Program-made: the position numbers and the translations under genes
The notes under the pieces: model-generated
What the model was told of the DNA's origin: nothing
What the model saw: only the letters and a program-made list of their open reading frames with translations
The model's database searches: none
Part shown: positions 17,385 to 25,724 of the stretch, piece by piece
How the letters are laid out: each line of letters starts with the position of its first letter
Position numbering within the stretch: the stretch's first letter is position 1
From: Actinomycetota bacterium
GTDB lineage: Bacteria > Actinomycetota > Actinomycetes > Streptosporangiales > Streptosporangiaceae
Assembly (NCBI GenBank): GCA_027326205.1
Contig: DAHWEX010000434.1
Coordinates: 1 to 33,443 of the forward strand
Length of the DNA: 33,443 nt
Reading direction: 5' to 3'

Positions 17385-18358
17385 GCAGGGCGGCGGACAT
17401 CAGCCAGCTCGAAGACGGACCGCTCGGACGGCTCGCGCTGTCCCGTGCCGGGGTCGACCGGGCCACCACGCGCCGGGGCGACACGGCCTGGCTGGAGGAG
17501 GCGTGGGCGGACCCGCGCACCCGGGTACTGGCGGTGCGCGACTCCCGGGCGCTGGTCAGGGCCGGCGACGGGCAGCTTGAGCTGGTCTTCGTGTCCCCGG
17601 CGGACGCCCCGGAGGGGACGAGGTTCCTGCTCGGGACCGACGACGAGGGCATCGCCTTCTTCGGGGTCAGCAGTGCGGCGGAACTGGACCCAGCGGCCCG
17701 TTCGGAAGAGTCAGACGTCAAGCCGATGGCGCTGCGGCAGTCGGGCGCGCTGCTGAGCGACCGCGACGCGGGACTGCTGACGCACGCGGTCGCGCTGGCG
17801 TACTGGCACGAAACGCACACGCACTGCCCGCGGTGCGGTGCCCCCACGGTGCCGGCCCCGGCCGGGCACCTGACCAGGTGCCCGGTGGACGGGACCGAGC
17901 ACTTTCCCCGGCTGGACCCGGCCGTGATCATGCTGGTCATCGACCCGGAGGACCGGCTGATGCTGGCGCGGAACGCGCTGTGGCCGCCGGGGCGGATGTC
18001 GGTGGTGGCCGGCTTCGTCGAGCCGGGGGAGTCGGCCGAGCACGCCGTGGCGCGCGAGGTCTACGAGGAGACCTCGATCGTGGTCGACCAGGTTCGCTAC
18101 CTGGGCAGCCAGCCGTGGCCGATGCCGCGCTCGCTGATGCTCGGGTACGAGGCGCGGGCGGCGGGCGGACAGCAGATCGCCGTGGACGAAGACGAGATCG
18201 GCGAGGCACGCTGGTTCTCCCGGGCCGGCCTGCGGGCGGCGATCGACGCGGGTGAGCTCGGCATCGCGCCGAGCTCGTCGATCGCGCGGCGGCTGATCGA
18301 GTACTGGTACGGCGGGGACCTGCCGGACGGCCCGGCCTGGTCGCCGCCCGGGCGGTAG
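17381..18358 (+). CDS. nudC: NAD(+) diphosphatase (NudC-type Nudix hydrolase)
   Basis: GTG at 17381 overlapping the upstream TGA; Zn-ribbon-like HCPRCGAPT...RCPVDGTEHFPR, Nudix box GFVEPGESAEHAVAREVYEETSI, NudC motif SQPWPMPRSLM. Confidence 0.93.
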   Translation: MSRAADISQLEDGPLGRLALSRAGVDRATTRRGDTAWLEEAWADPRTRVLAVRDSRALVRAGDGQLELVFVSPADAPEGTRFLLGTDDEGIAFFGVSSAAELDPAARSEESDVKPMALRQSGALLSDRDAGLLTHAVALAYWHETHTHCPRCGAPTVPAPAGHLTRCPVDGTEHFPRLDPAVIMLVIDPEDRLMLARNALWPPGRMSVVAGFVEPGESAEHAVAREVYEETSIVVDQVRYLGSQPWPMPRSLMLGYEARAAGGQQIAVDEDEIGEARWFSRAGLRAAIDAGELGIAPSSSIARRLIEYWYGGDLPDGPAWSPPGR

Positions 18359-18373
18359 CCCGGGTCGGCTACC
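18354..18373. terminator. Short hairpin between convergent nudC and PPOX genes
   Basis: GGTAGCC cgggtc GGCTACC, 7-bp stem overlapping the nudC stop; no U-tract. Confidence 0.35.
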
Positions 18374-18391
18374 AGTTCCGCGCGCTAGGCG

Positions 18392-18811
18392 TCAGCCGCT
18401 GACGTTCGGGCCCGCCTTGTTAACGGTGATACGGAGGATGACGCGCCGGTCGCGTTCCATGGCGGCCCGGTAGTCGTCCCAGTCCGGGTGCTCCCCGGAG
18501 ATGTCGCGGTAGTAGGAGACGAGGGCATCCATGGCCTCGGGCAGCTCCACGACCTCGGCCGTGCCCTCGAGCTGGGCCCAGCGGCCGTAGAAGCCGTCGG
18601 GGAAGGCGCACAGCCAGACCCGCGGGTCGCGGCGGATGTGCCTGACCTTGTAGGCGGTCTCCCGGGTGCTGACGATCACCCGGCCTTCCGCGTCGACCCC
18701 GGCCGTCACCGGGGAGAGCTGCGGCGAGCCGTCCTGCTTCAGGGTGGCGAGCACCGCGTGGTGATGCTGCCTGACGTACTCGATGGCCTCGTCGATGTCC
18801 ATGCCGCTCAT
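18392..18811 (-). CDS. PPOX-class (pyridoxamine 5'-phosphate oxidase-like) flavin/F420-dependent protein
   Basis: IEYVRQHHHAVLATLKQDGSPQLSPVTAGVDAEGRVIVSTRETAYKVRHIRRDPRVWLCAFP; 139 aa. Confidence 0.88.
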   Translation of the reverse strand: MSGMDIDEAIEYVRQHHHAVLATLKQDGSPQLSPVTAGVDAEGRVIVSTRETAYKVRHIRRDPRVWLCAFPDGFYGRWAQLEGTAEVVELPEAMDALVSYYRDISGEHPDWDDYRAAMERDRRVILRITVNKAGPNVSG

Positions 18812-18836
18812 CCTGCCATGCGCCGCCGCGGCCCGG

Positions 18837-20429
18837 TCAGTGGCTGGCCGCGTGGCCCTTCTTGGTCAGCAGGGCGATCAGGGCGCCGCAGACGGCCACC
18901 ACGCAGGCCACCAGGAACGAGGCCGTCATGCCGCTGATGAACGTCGCGTGGGTCACGTCCGCCATGGTGGCCGCGACCTGCGCGGGAACGCCCTTCCCGG
19001 TCGGCGCCACGCCGACCGCGGTCAGCTCCTTGACCCCGGCTAGCTGCGTCGCGTTCAGCGCGGGCAGGTGCGCGGCCGCCCACTTCGCCGGGAGCAGGCT
19101 GTCCACCTTGGCGGACATGACCGCGCCGAGGACCGCGGTGCCGATCGTGCCGCCCACCTGCATCGCGGTGGACTGCAGGCCGGCCGCGACCCCGGCGAGC
19201 TCGACCGCGGCGTTGCCGACGATCACCTCGGTGCCGCCGACCATCACCGGGCTCAGCCCGAGGCCGAGCAGCGCGAACCAGGCGATCGTGTCGTTCATGC
19301 CCGACGCCATGCTGATCCGGGACAGGCCGAACAGCGCGACCGCGGCGAGCAGCATGCCCGTGAACATCGGGATGCGCGGCCCGATCCTGGTGATGACCAC
19401 CCCGGCGAGGGGCGCGCCGAGCATCATCATGCCGGTGAGCGGGAGCATGTGCACGCCCGCGCCGATCGCGTCGGTGCCGTGCACGTTCTCCAGGAAGAAC
19501 GTCATGAAGAACATCGCGCCGAACAGCGAGAACATGAGCATGAGCACGAGCACGGTGCCGGCCGACAGCGGGACGGAGCGGAACAGCTTCAGCGGCAGCA
19601 GCGGCGCCTTCGCCGTCGCCTCGCGGACGATGAAGGCGGCAAGCGCCGCCACGGCCCCGGCGAAGTACGCGATCGTGGTGGCGGAGGCCCAGCCGTAGCC
19701 CGAGCCCTTGATGAGGGCCCAGACGAGCAGGAACAGGAACGCGGACATCGTCACGATGCCGGGCACGTCGAACGAGCGGGCGGCGGGCGACGGCGGGGTT
19801 TCCCGGAGCACCAGGAAGCCGAAGACCAGGGCGACGACGCCCACCGGCACGTTGATGTAGAAGCAGGCTTCCCAGTTGATGTGCTGGACCAGCAGGCCGC
19901 CGACGATCGGGCCCGCCGCCGTGGACGCGCCGATGACCGCGCCCCAGATGCCGATCGCGCCGTTCAGCTTCTCGATCGGGAACGTCTCGCGGAGCAGGGC
20001 GAGGGCGGTGGGCTGCAGCATCGCGCCGAACACGCCCTGCAGCACGCGGAACGCGATGATCAGCGAGATGCTCTTGCCGATGTCGCCGGACAGGCCGACC
20101 GCGGCCGACGTGGCGGCGAAGCCGACGATGCCGGTGAGGAAGATCTTCTTGTGGCCGAACCGGTCGCCGAACTTGCCGATCGTGATCAGCGTGACGGCCA
20201 GGGCCAGCAGGTAGCCGTTGGTCACCCACTGGATGCCGGCGAGCGAGGCGGACAGGTTCGCCTGGATCGCTGGGTTCGCGACCGCGACGATCGTGCCGTC
20301 GAGGGCGACCATCATGACGCCGAGCGCCGCCGCCAGCAGCGTCAGCCCCGGGCTGCCGCGCAGGCCGCTGCGCGTGGTGGACGTGGCTGTCGCTTGCCCG
20401 CCTGTGGCGACGCCGGCCGGTTGACTCAC
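18837..20429 (-). CDS. MFS transporter, DHA2 (EmrB/QacA-like) family
   Basis: LDGTIVAVANPAIQANLSASLAGIQWVTNGYLLALAVTLITIGKFGDRFGHKKIFLTGI; 14-TM-like hydrophobic pattern. GTG at 20429 preceded by GGAG; track start is 20483. Confidence 0.92.
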   Translation of the reverse strand: MSQPAGVATGGQATATSTTRSGLRGSPGLTLLAAALGVMMVALDGTIVAVANPAIQANLSASLAGIQWVTNGYLLALAVTLITIGKFGDRFGHKKIFLTGIVGFAATSAAVGLSGDIGKSISLIIAFRVLQGVFGAMLQPTALALLRETFPIEKLNGAIGIWGAVIGASTAAGPIVGGLLVQHINWEACFYINVPVGVVALVFGFLVLRETPPSPAARSFDVPGIVTMSAFLFLLVWALIKGSGYGWASATTIAYFAGAVAALAAFIVREATAKAPLLPLKLFRSVPLSAGTVLVLMLMFSLFGAMFFMTFFLENVHGTDAIGAGVHMLPLTGMMMLGAPLAGVVITRIGPRIPMFTGMLLAAVALFGLSRISMASGMNDTIAWFALLGLGLSPVMVGGTEVIVGNAAVELAGVAAGLQSTAMQVGGTIGTAVLGAVMSAKVDSLLPAKWAAAHLPALNATQLAGVKELTAVGVAPTGKGVPAQVAATMADVTHATFISGMTASFLVACVVAVCGALIALLTKKGHAASH

Positions 20430-20486
20430 CGCTTGCTCTCCTTCGTCGTGGTGTTCGTCGTGCTGGAACCCGGATACCCGCAACGC

Positions 20487-20529
20487 TATGTCAGTCTATG
20501 ACACTTTGCAAATTATGACACTTGACATA
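20487..20529. promoter_or_regulatory. Operator array and overlapping divergent promoters between MFS and TetR genes
   Basis: TGTCAgtctaTGACA (20489-20503); 10-bp direct repeat TATGACACTT at 20497-20506 and 20514-20523 (17-bp period); TATGTCA (20487-20493)/TGACATA (20523-20529). Confidence 0.65.
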
Positions 20530-20555
20530 AAGTGACGATGAGATAGCCTGATGGC

Positions 20556-21185
20556 ATGAAGGCAGTGGCGGCGCCGCGCCGGGAGCGCAAGAAGCAGCAG
20601 ACCCGCGACGCCCTCATCCAGGCCGCGCTGGCCCTGTTCATCGCGAAGGGCTACGAGCAGACGGCGGTCCGCGAGGTCACCGACGCGGTGGACGTGTCCG
20701 AGCGGACGTTCTTCCGCTACTTCGCGAACAAGGAAGACCTGGCGCTGTCCCTGGCCAGGGACCACACCGACGCGCTCATGCGCGAGCTCGCCGCCCGGCC
20801 GCTGGCGGAGCCGCCGCTCGTCGCGCTGCGCAACGCCCTGCACGCCGCGGTCGAGGGGCTCACCGCCGCGGGCGGCGCGCTCACCGGGGACTCCGCCTAC
20901 CTGTCGATCATGAAGCTGATCGAGGCGACCCCCTCGCTGATGGCGGCGCACCTGCGCTACATGCACGAGCGGGACGATGAGATCGCCCGCGCGCTCGCCG
21001 AGCGCGAAGGCGTCGACCCGGTGACGGACCTGCGGCCGCGCTGCGTCGCGGCGGTGTTCAGCGGCCTGTTCATCAGTGCCAACCGGGAGTGGCGGTACGC
21101 GGGCGGAACGGTCGAGGCGATGCTCGCCACCTTCGACGCCTGCGCGGACCAGGTGGCCGGCGCCCTGTCCGGTCACTGGACCTGA
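20556..21185 (+). CDS. TetR/AcrR family transcriptional regulator
   Basis: RDALIQAALALFIAKGYEQTAVREVTDAVDVSERTFFRYFANKEDLAL HTH; divergent to the MFS pump. Confidence 0.93.
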   Translation: MKAVAAPRRERKKQQTRDALIQAALALFIAKGYEQTAVREVTDAVDVSERTFFRYFANKEDLALSLARDHTDALMRELAARPLAEPPLVALRNALHAAVEGLTAAGGALTGDSAYLSIMKLIEATPSLMAAHLRYMHERDDEIARALAEREGVDPVTDLRPRCVAAVFSGLFISANREWRYAGGTVEAMLATFDACADQVAGALSGHWT

Positions 21186-21195
21186 TCGTCCGGCG

Positions 21196-22389
21196 GTGGC
21201 ATCCACCCGGGACTGGTTCGAGTCCGTCGCCGAGGCCAGGCGGCGGGCCCGGCGGCGCCTGCCCCGCCCCGTCTTCCAGGCGCTGGAGGCCGGCGCCGAG
21301 GCGGGCGTCACCCGGGCCGACAACGTCGCCGCCTTCGGTGAGATCAGGTTCGCGCCGCCCCGGCTGGCCGACCTTCCGGCCGCGCGGGACCTGCGCACGT
21401 CGGTGCTCGGGGTGGACATCGGCCTGCCGGTGATCGCCTCCCCGGTGGGCGCGCAGGCCGTGCACCCGCTCGGCGAGGTCGCGGTCGCGATGGGCACCCG
21501 CGACGCCGGGACGGCGCTGGGGCTCAGCGAGTTCGCCAGCAAGCCGGCCGCCGACGTCGCCGCGGTCAACCCGAAGCTGTTCTTCCAGGTGCACTGGTCG
21601 GCGGACCGCGACATCCTGCTCGGGCGGGCCGAGGCGGCCCGCGCCGCGGGCGCGGTCGCGCTGATCGTCACGCTCGACTGGTCGTTTCCCGGCGGCCGGG
21701 ACTGGGGCAGCCCCGCGATACCGGAACGGCTGGACCTCGCGACGCTGATCCGGCTTGCCCCGGCGGGGCTCGCGCGGCCGGCCTACCTGCTCGACTGGAT
21801 GCGGCCCTGGCGGCCGCGCTGGGGGCTGCCCGACCTCACGGTGCCGAACATGGCGCTGCCCGGTCGGCCCGCGCCCGGCTTCTTCGCCGCCTACCGGTCG
21901 TGGGCCGCCGTGCCGCCGCCGACGTGGGGCGACGTCGCCTGGCTGCGGGACCAGTGGGGCGGGCCGTTCCTCGTCAAGGGGGTCATGCGGCCCGACGACG
22001 CGCGGCGGGCCGTCGACGCCGGGGCGACCGCGGTCTCGGTCTCGAACCACGGCGGCAACAACCTGGACGGCACCCCCGCCGCCATCCGGGCGCTGCCCGG
22101 CGTGGCGGCCGCCGTCGGCGAGCACGCCGAGGTCCTGTTCGACGGCGGGATACGGCGCGGCGGCGACGTCGTCAAGGCGCTCGCCCTCGGGGCCCGGGCC
22201 GTGCTGATCGGGCGGCCCTGCCTGTGGGGGCTCGCGGCCGGCGGCCCGTCCGGCGTCCGGAACGTCTTCGACATCCTGCGCACGGGCATCGACTCGGCCC
22301 TGCTCGCCCTGGGCCGGGCGTCCGCCCGTGAGCTGCGCCCCTGCGACGTCATCCTCCCCGCCGACTTCGCGCGCGGCCTCGGCGGGTAA
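21196..22389 (+). CDS. FMN-dependent alpha-hydroxy-acid-oxidase-family enzyme, MftD (pre-mycofactocin synthase)-like
   Basis: RDWFESVAEARRRARRRLP, ADNVAAFGEIRFAP, FASKPAADVAAVNPKLFFQVHW, VTLDWSFPGGRDWGSPAIPE, APGFFAAYRSWAAVPPPTWGDVAWLRDQWGGPFLVKGVM, VSNHGGNNLDGTPAAIRALP. GTG start at 21196. Confidence 0.87.
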   Translation: MASTRDWFESVAEARRRARRRLPRPVFQALEAGAEAGVTRADNVAAFGEIRFAPPRLADLPAARDLRTSVLGVDIGLPVIASPVGAQAVHPLGEVAVAMGTRDAGTALGLSEFASKPAADVAAVNPKLFFQVHWSADRDILLGRAEAARAAGAVALIVTLDWSFPGGRDWGSPAIPERLDLATLIRLAPAGLARPAYLLDWMRPWRPRWGLPDLTVPNMALPGRPAPGFFAAYRSWAAVPPPTWGDVAWLRDQWGGPFLVKGVMRPDDARRAVDAGATAVSVSNHGGNNLDGTPAAIRALPGVAAAVGEHAEVLFDGGIRRGGDVVKALALGARAVLIGRPCLWGLAAGGPSGVRNVFDILRTGIDSALLALGRASARELRPCDVILPADFARGLGG

Positions 22390-22472
22390 GGCGCGGCAGC
22401 GACAGGGGCAACCGTGTGTGACGCACCGGGCTGGGTATGCTGCCCGCCGAGCGGACGAAGGAGCGGTGCGGA

Positions 22473-22811
22473 ATGGATGAAGACAGGGCACGCGAGCTGC
22501 TGCGGGCGGAACGGTCCGAGGTGGCCGCGCTCTTGCGGTCCACCGAGGAGGCGGCCAGGATCGACGACCAGGCGTCGGACATCCCCGCGGACTTCGGTGA
22601 CGCCGGGCTGGCGCTGACCGAAGAGGCGAACGACGAAGCCGTGGCCGCCCAGCTCCGCGACCGGCTCGCCGCGGTCGACCGGGCCCTGGCCCGGCTTGAG
22701 GCCGGCACGTACGGGCGCTCGGTGCTCAGCGGCAAGCCGATCCCCGACGCGCGCCTGGAGGCCGACCCCGCCGCCGAGCTGACCGTCGAGGAGGCCCGCG
22801 CGGACCGGTAG
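22473..22811 (+). CDS. TraR/DksA-family protein lacking all zinc-finger cysteines
   Basis: MDEDRARELLRAERSEVAALL...LARLEAGTYGRSVLSGKPIPDARLEADPAAELTVEEARADR aligns to YGxCxxCGxxI..RLxAxPxAxxCxxC with Cys to S, S, T, E. Confidence 0.85.
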   Translation: MDEDRARELLRAERSEVAALLRSTEEAARIDDQASDIPADFGDAGLALTEEANDEAVAAQLRDRLAAVDRALARLEAGTYGRSVLSGKPIPDARLEADPAAELTVEEARADR

Positions 22812-22822
22812 GGGCCGGGGGC

Positions 22823-25234
22823 CTAGCGCCGGCCGGTTACCCACGCCGCGATCTGCGCGCGGGACTGGAAGCCGAGCTTCCGCATGATGTTGGCGATGTG
22901 CCGGGCCACGGTCGCCGGACTGATGATCAGCTCCTGCGCGATGTCCTTGTTGCGCGCTCCGCTGGCGACGAGCTCGGCGATCTCCAGCTCGCGGACGGTT
23001 AGCGCGCCCGGCGGCGCGGTCGTCGACGGGGGCGGGCCAGCCGCCGGGCCGGGCGGCACCGGGGTCCGCGCCGGCCGGCCGATCGCCAGCTCGATGGCCG
23101 CGGCGGTGGGCAGGGCGAGGCCGCGCGACCACAGCAGCGCCCGCGTGCCCGCGTCGAGGTGGCGGGCGGCGGTGAGGTACTTGTCCATCCGCGCGCCGGG
23201 CACCGGGGGAAGCCCCGACGTGGCGCGGAGCCCGGCCGACGCGGCGGCCAGCATCACCGCGCGCTCCGGGTCGTCCTCGCGGGCGGCGAGCGCGGCACAC
23301 GACTCCAGGCCGCGCGCCATCCCGATGTGCGTCCCGATGTCCCGGCACAGCTGGAGGCTCTCCGCCAGGTGCTCCCTGGCCGCCGCGGTATCGCCGAGGT
23401 CGAGCGCGATCCGGCCGAGGCCGGACAGGCAGCGGGCGATCTCCGGGCGGGCATCGATCTCGCGCAGGTAGCGCAGCGCGTCGGCGTACCTCCGCTGGGC
23501 CACGTCCAGGTCGCCGCGCATCCGGGCCAGGTCGCCGATGCCGAGCTGGGCGTGGGCGACGCCCCACCAGTGGTCGATGGCCCGCATGGCCTCGACCGCG
23601 GAGCCGGCGAGCGCGGTCGCGTCGCGCATGTTGCCGCGGACGGCGGCGATCGCGGAGCGGATGCCGAGCGCCCACCCCTTGTTCCAGCCGTCGCCGCAGG
23701 ACTCGGCCAGCGCCGTCGCCTCCCGGCTGAGCGCCTCCGCCTCGTCGGGGCGCCCGGTGTGCACGGCGATCTCGCTCAGCAGGTTGAGCCCGGCCGCCGT
23801 CCAGAACTGGTCGCCCGCCGCGCGGCACAGCTCAAGGCCGGCCCTGGCCGGCGGCTCCGCGGCCGCCGGGTCGTTCGACAGCGACAGCTGCGCCCGCCCG
23901 ATGAGCGCCTGTCCCCGGATCCTCGGGTCCGCGCTGGCCGCCTCCGGCCGGGCGAGGAAGGCATCCAGCCACTCACAGCCGAGGGCGAACTCGCCGCGCA
24001 CCAGCATGCACGGCCTGATCGCGGTGCAGATGCGCAGCCCGGACTCGACGTCGCCCTCGGCCAGGCACTCGCCGAGCACCAGCCAGACGTTCCGCGCGTC
24101 CACGTCGTACCGGCGGAACACGTCGACCCGGTCCTGCCACGGCGCGGGGACGAGCGCCATGCCGATGGCGAAGTTCCGTTCGGCCACGGCGAGCACGTGG
24201 TCGCGGAGGCGGTGCTGTGTTCGCGTCGCCTCGCCGGCCCCATCCAGCTTCTCCGCCGCGTACTCGCGGATCGTGTCCAGCATCCGGAACCTGGCCTGGC
24301 CGAGCGCCTCGGCCTCGCGCACGATGAGGGACTTGTCGACGAGCGCGGCCATCGTGTCGAGCATGGCGGCGGGGGGGACCAGGTCGTCGGTGCACACCTG
24401 CTCGGCCATCTCGTGCGACCAGCTCGCGAAGACGGAGAGCCGGCGCAGCACCGCCTGCTCCCGCTCCGTCAGCAGGTCGTAGCTCCAGTCGATGGCGGCC
24501 CGCAGCGTCTGCTGCCGGGCCGGGGCCGCCCGGTCGCCCATGGTCAGCAGCCCGAACCGGTCCGCGACCCGCATCCTGATCTGCTCCACCGACAGCGCGC
24601 GGACCCGGGCCGCGGCCAGTTCGATCGCCAGCGGGATGCCGTCGAGCTCCCGGCAGATCGCCGCCACCTCGTCCGCGTTGGCCGGTGTCAGCGCGAAGCC
24701 GGGCGCGGTCGCCGCCGCCCGGTCGGCGAACAGCCGCACCGCCTCCGACACGGTGCCGTCGGCCGAGGCGACGGCCAGCGGCGGGACCGGCCAGACCGCC
24801 TCGCCGGCCACCCGCAGCGGCTCGCGGCTGGTGGCGAGCACGCGCAGGTCCGGTGCGGCCGCGAGCAGCCGCTGGCAGAGCCGGGCGCAGGCCTCGAGGA
24901 GGTGCTCGCAGTTGTCGAGCGCGAGCACCATGGCCCGCTGGCGCAGCGCGTCGGCGAGTGTCTCCAGGAGCGGGCGGCCGTTCTCCTCGGCCACGCCGAC
25001 GACGGACGCGACCCGGGACACCACCAGGTCCGGGCTGGTGACCTCGGCCAGTTCGACGTAGCGGGCCCCGTCGGCCTGATCGTCGGCGGTCACGGCGAGC
25101 GCGCGCAGCGCGAGGCGGGTCTTGCCGATCCCACCCGGGCCGGCCAGCGTCACCATCCGGGTCGCGGCCATGAGCTTGCGCAGCTCGTCGAGTTCGTGCT
25201 CGCGGCCGACGAAGCTGTTCGGTTCGGTGGGCAG
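22823..25234 (-). CDS. Large ATP-binding LuxR-family transcriptional regulator (P-loop ATPase, TPR-like region, C-terminal LuxR HTH)
   Basis: FVGREHELDELRKLMAATRMVTLAGPGGIGKTRLALRAL, VLALDNCEHLLEACARL, VLATSREPLRVAGE; C-terminal LTVRELEIAELVASGARNKDIAQELIISPATVARHIANIMRKLGFQSRAQIAAWV. First ATG in frame is 25171 but conserved sequence continues upstream; CTG at 25234 proposed. Confidence 0.88.
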   Translation of the reverse strand: MPTEPNSFVGREHELDELRKLMAATRMVTLAGPGGIGKTRLALRALAVTADDQADGARYVELAEVTSPDLVVSRVASVVGVAEENGRPLLETLADALRQRAMVLALDNCEHLLEACARLCQRLLAAAPDLRVLATSREPLRVAGEAVWPVPPLAVASADGTVSEAVRLFADRAAATAPGFALTPANADEVAAICRELDGIPLAIELAAARVRALSVEQIRMRVADRFGLLTMGDRAAPARQQTLRAAIDWSYDLLTEREQAVLRRLSVFASWSHEMAEQVCTDDLVPPAAMLDTMAALVDKSLIVREAEALGQARFRMLDTIREYAAEKLDGAGEATRTQHRLRDHVLAVAERNFAIGMALVPAPWQDRVDVFRRYDVDARNVWLVLGECLAEGDVESGLRICTAIRPCMLVRGEFALGCEWLDAFLARPEAASADPRIRGQALIGRAQLSLSNDPAAAEPPARAGLELCRAAGDQFWTAAGLNLLSEIAVHTGRPDEAEALSREATALAESCGDGWNKGWALGIRSAIAAVRGNMRDATALAGSAVEAMRAIDHWWGVAHAQLGIGDLARMRGDLDVAQRRYADALRYLREIDARPEIARCLSGLGRIALDLGDTAAAREHLAESLQLCRDIGTHIGMARGLESCAALAAREDDPERAVMLAAASAGLRATSGLPPVPGARMDKYLTAARHLDAGTRALLWSRGLALPTAAAIELAIGRPARTPVPPGPAAGPPPSTTAPPGALTVRELEIAELVASGARNKDIAQELIISPATVARHIANIMRKLGFQSRAQIAAWVTGRR

Positions 25235-25614
25235 TAGTGACCCTATGTCGGTACCTCGATCCGGTTCCGGGACGTGAGGAGTCCCAGGGGCGGAAGGGGC
25301 CGCATCTGCATACCGCTCTACATATTTCTGATGATGCGATGCGGTGACACCCTAGTTTAGCCTCTAGGACTGTTGGGCACCTGGGCTTCGCTTTCCCCGT
25401 CGCTCGCGGCGGGGTAGAGCGGAGTGGGGTGGCGCCATGCTCCGCATGGTGCGGGTGCCCTCGCCGCGTCCGGTTTTGTGAGGGGATCGCCCGCGGCGCA
25501 CACTGTGATCGGTCGCCGTGGCCGAAACGTTGGGGGGGATGCGGCGCACACCGTCGGCGCGAAGCCGTCGATGGTCGCCGCAGGCGAAGCCGCGGCGGCC
25601 GACGCTGTGTTTGC

Positions 25615-25720
25615 TCCCGGGGGAATGATCCCCCGGGGACCCTCAAATCATGGGGGGAGTCCCTCCCCCATTGCCCCCTCGCCGGGGCGTTGCCCCGGGT
25701 CGGCGCCTGCGGCGCCGGGT
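25615..25720. repeat. Copy B of a GC-rich hairpin repeat (long form)
   Basis: Stem CCCGGGGGA atga TCCCCCGGG (25616-25637), central segment, then 29 bp identical to copy A (25692-25720) with CGGCGCC tgc GGCGCCG hairpin. Confidence 0.85.
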
Positions 25721-25724
25721 GGGG

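Noticed and set aside
17821-17900. NudC zinc ribbon with one Cys apparently replaced (CPRC...CPVD)
   Set aside because: To my knowledge this CxxC...CxxD-G-x-E-H arrangement is common in actinobacterial NudC, so not unusual.
19068-20501. 477-aa plus-strand ORF rich in Arg/His/Asp/Glu
   Set aside because: Antisense to the MFS transporter; charged low-complexity shadow of a hydrophobic protein.
20556-22389. TetR gene considered as MftR of a mycofactocin locus
   Set aside because: TetR sequence does not resemble the MftR I know, and its divergent partner is a DHA2 pump, so a standard mycofactocin regulator call is not supported.
23159-25237. 692-aa plus-strand ORF
   Set aside because: Antisense to the LuxR-ATPase gene; no domains recognised.
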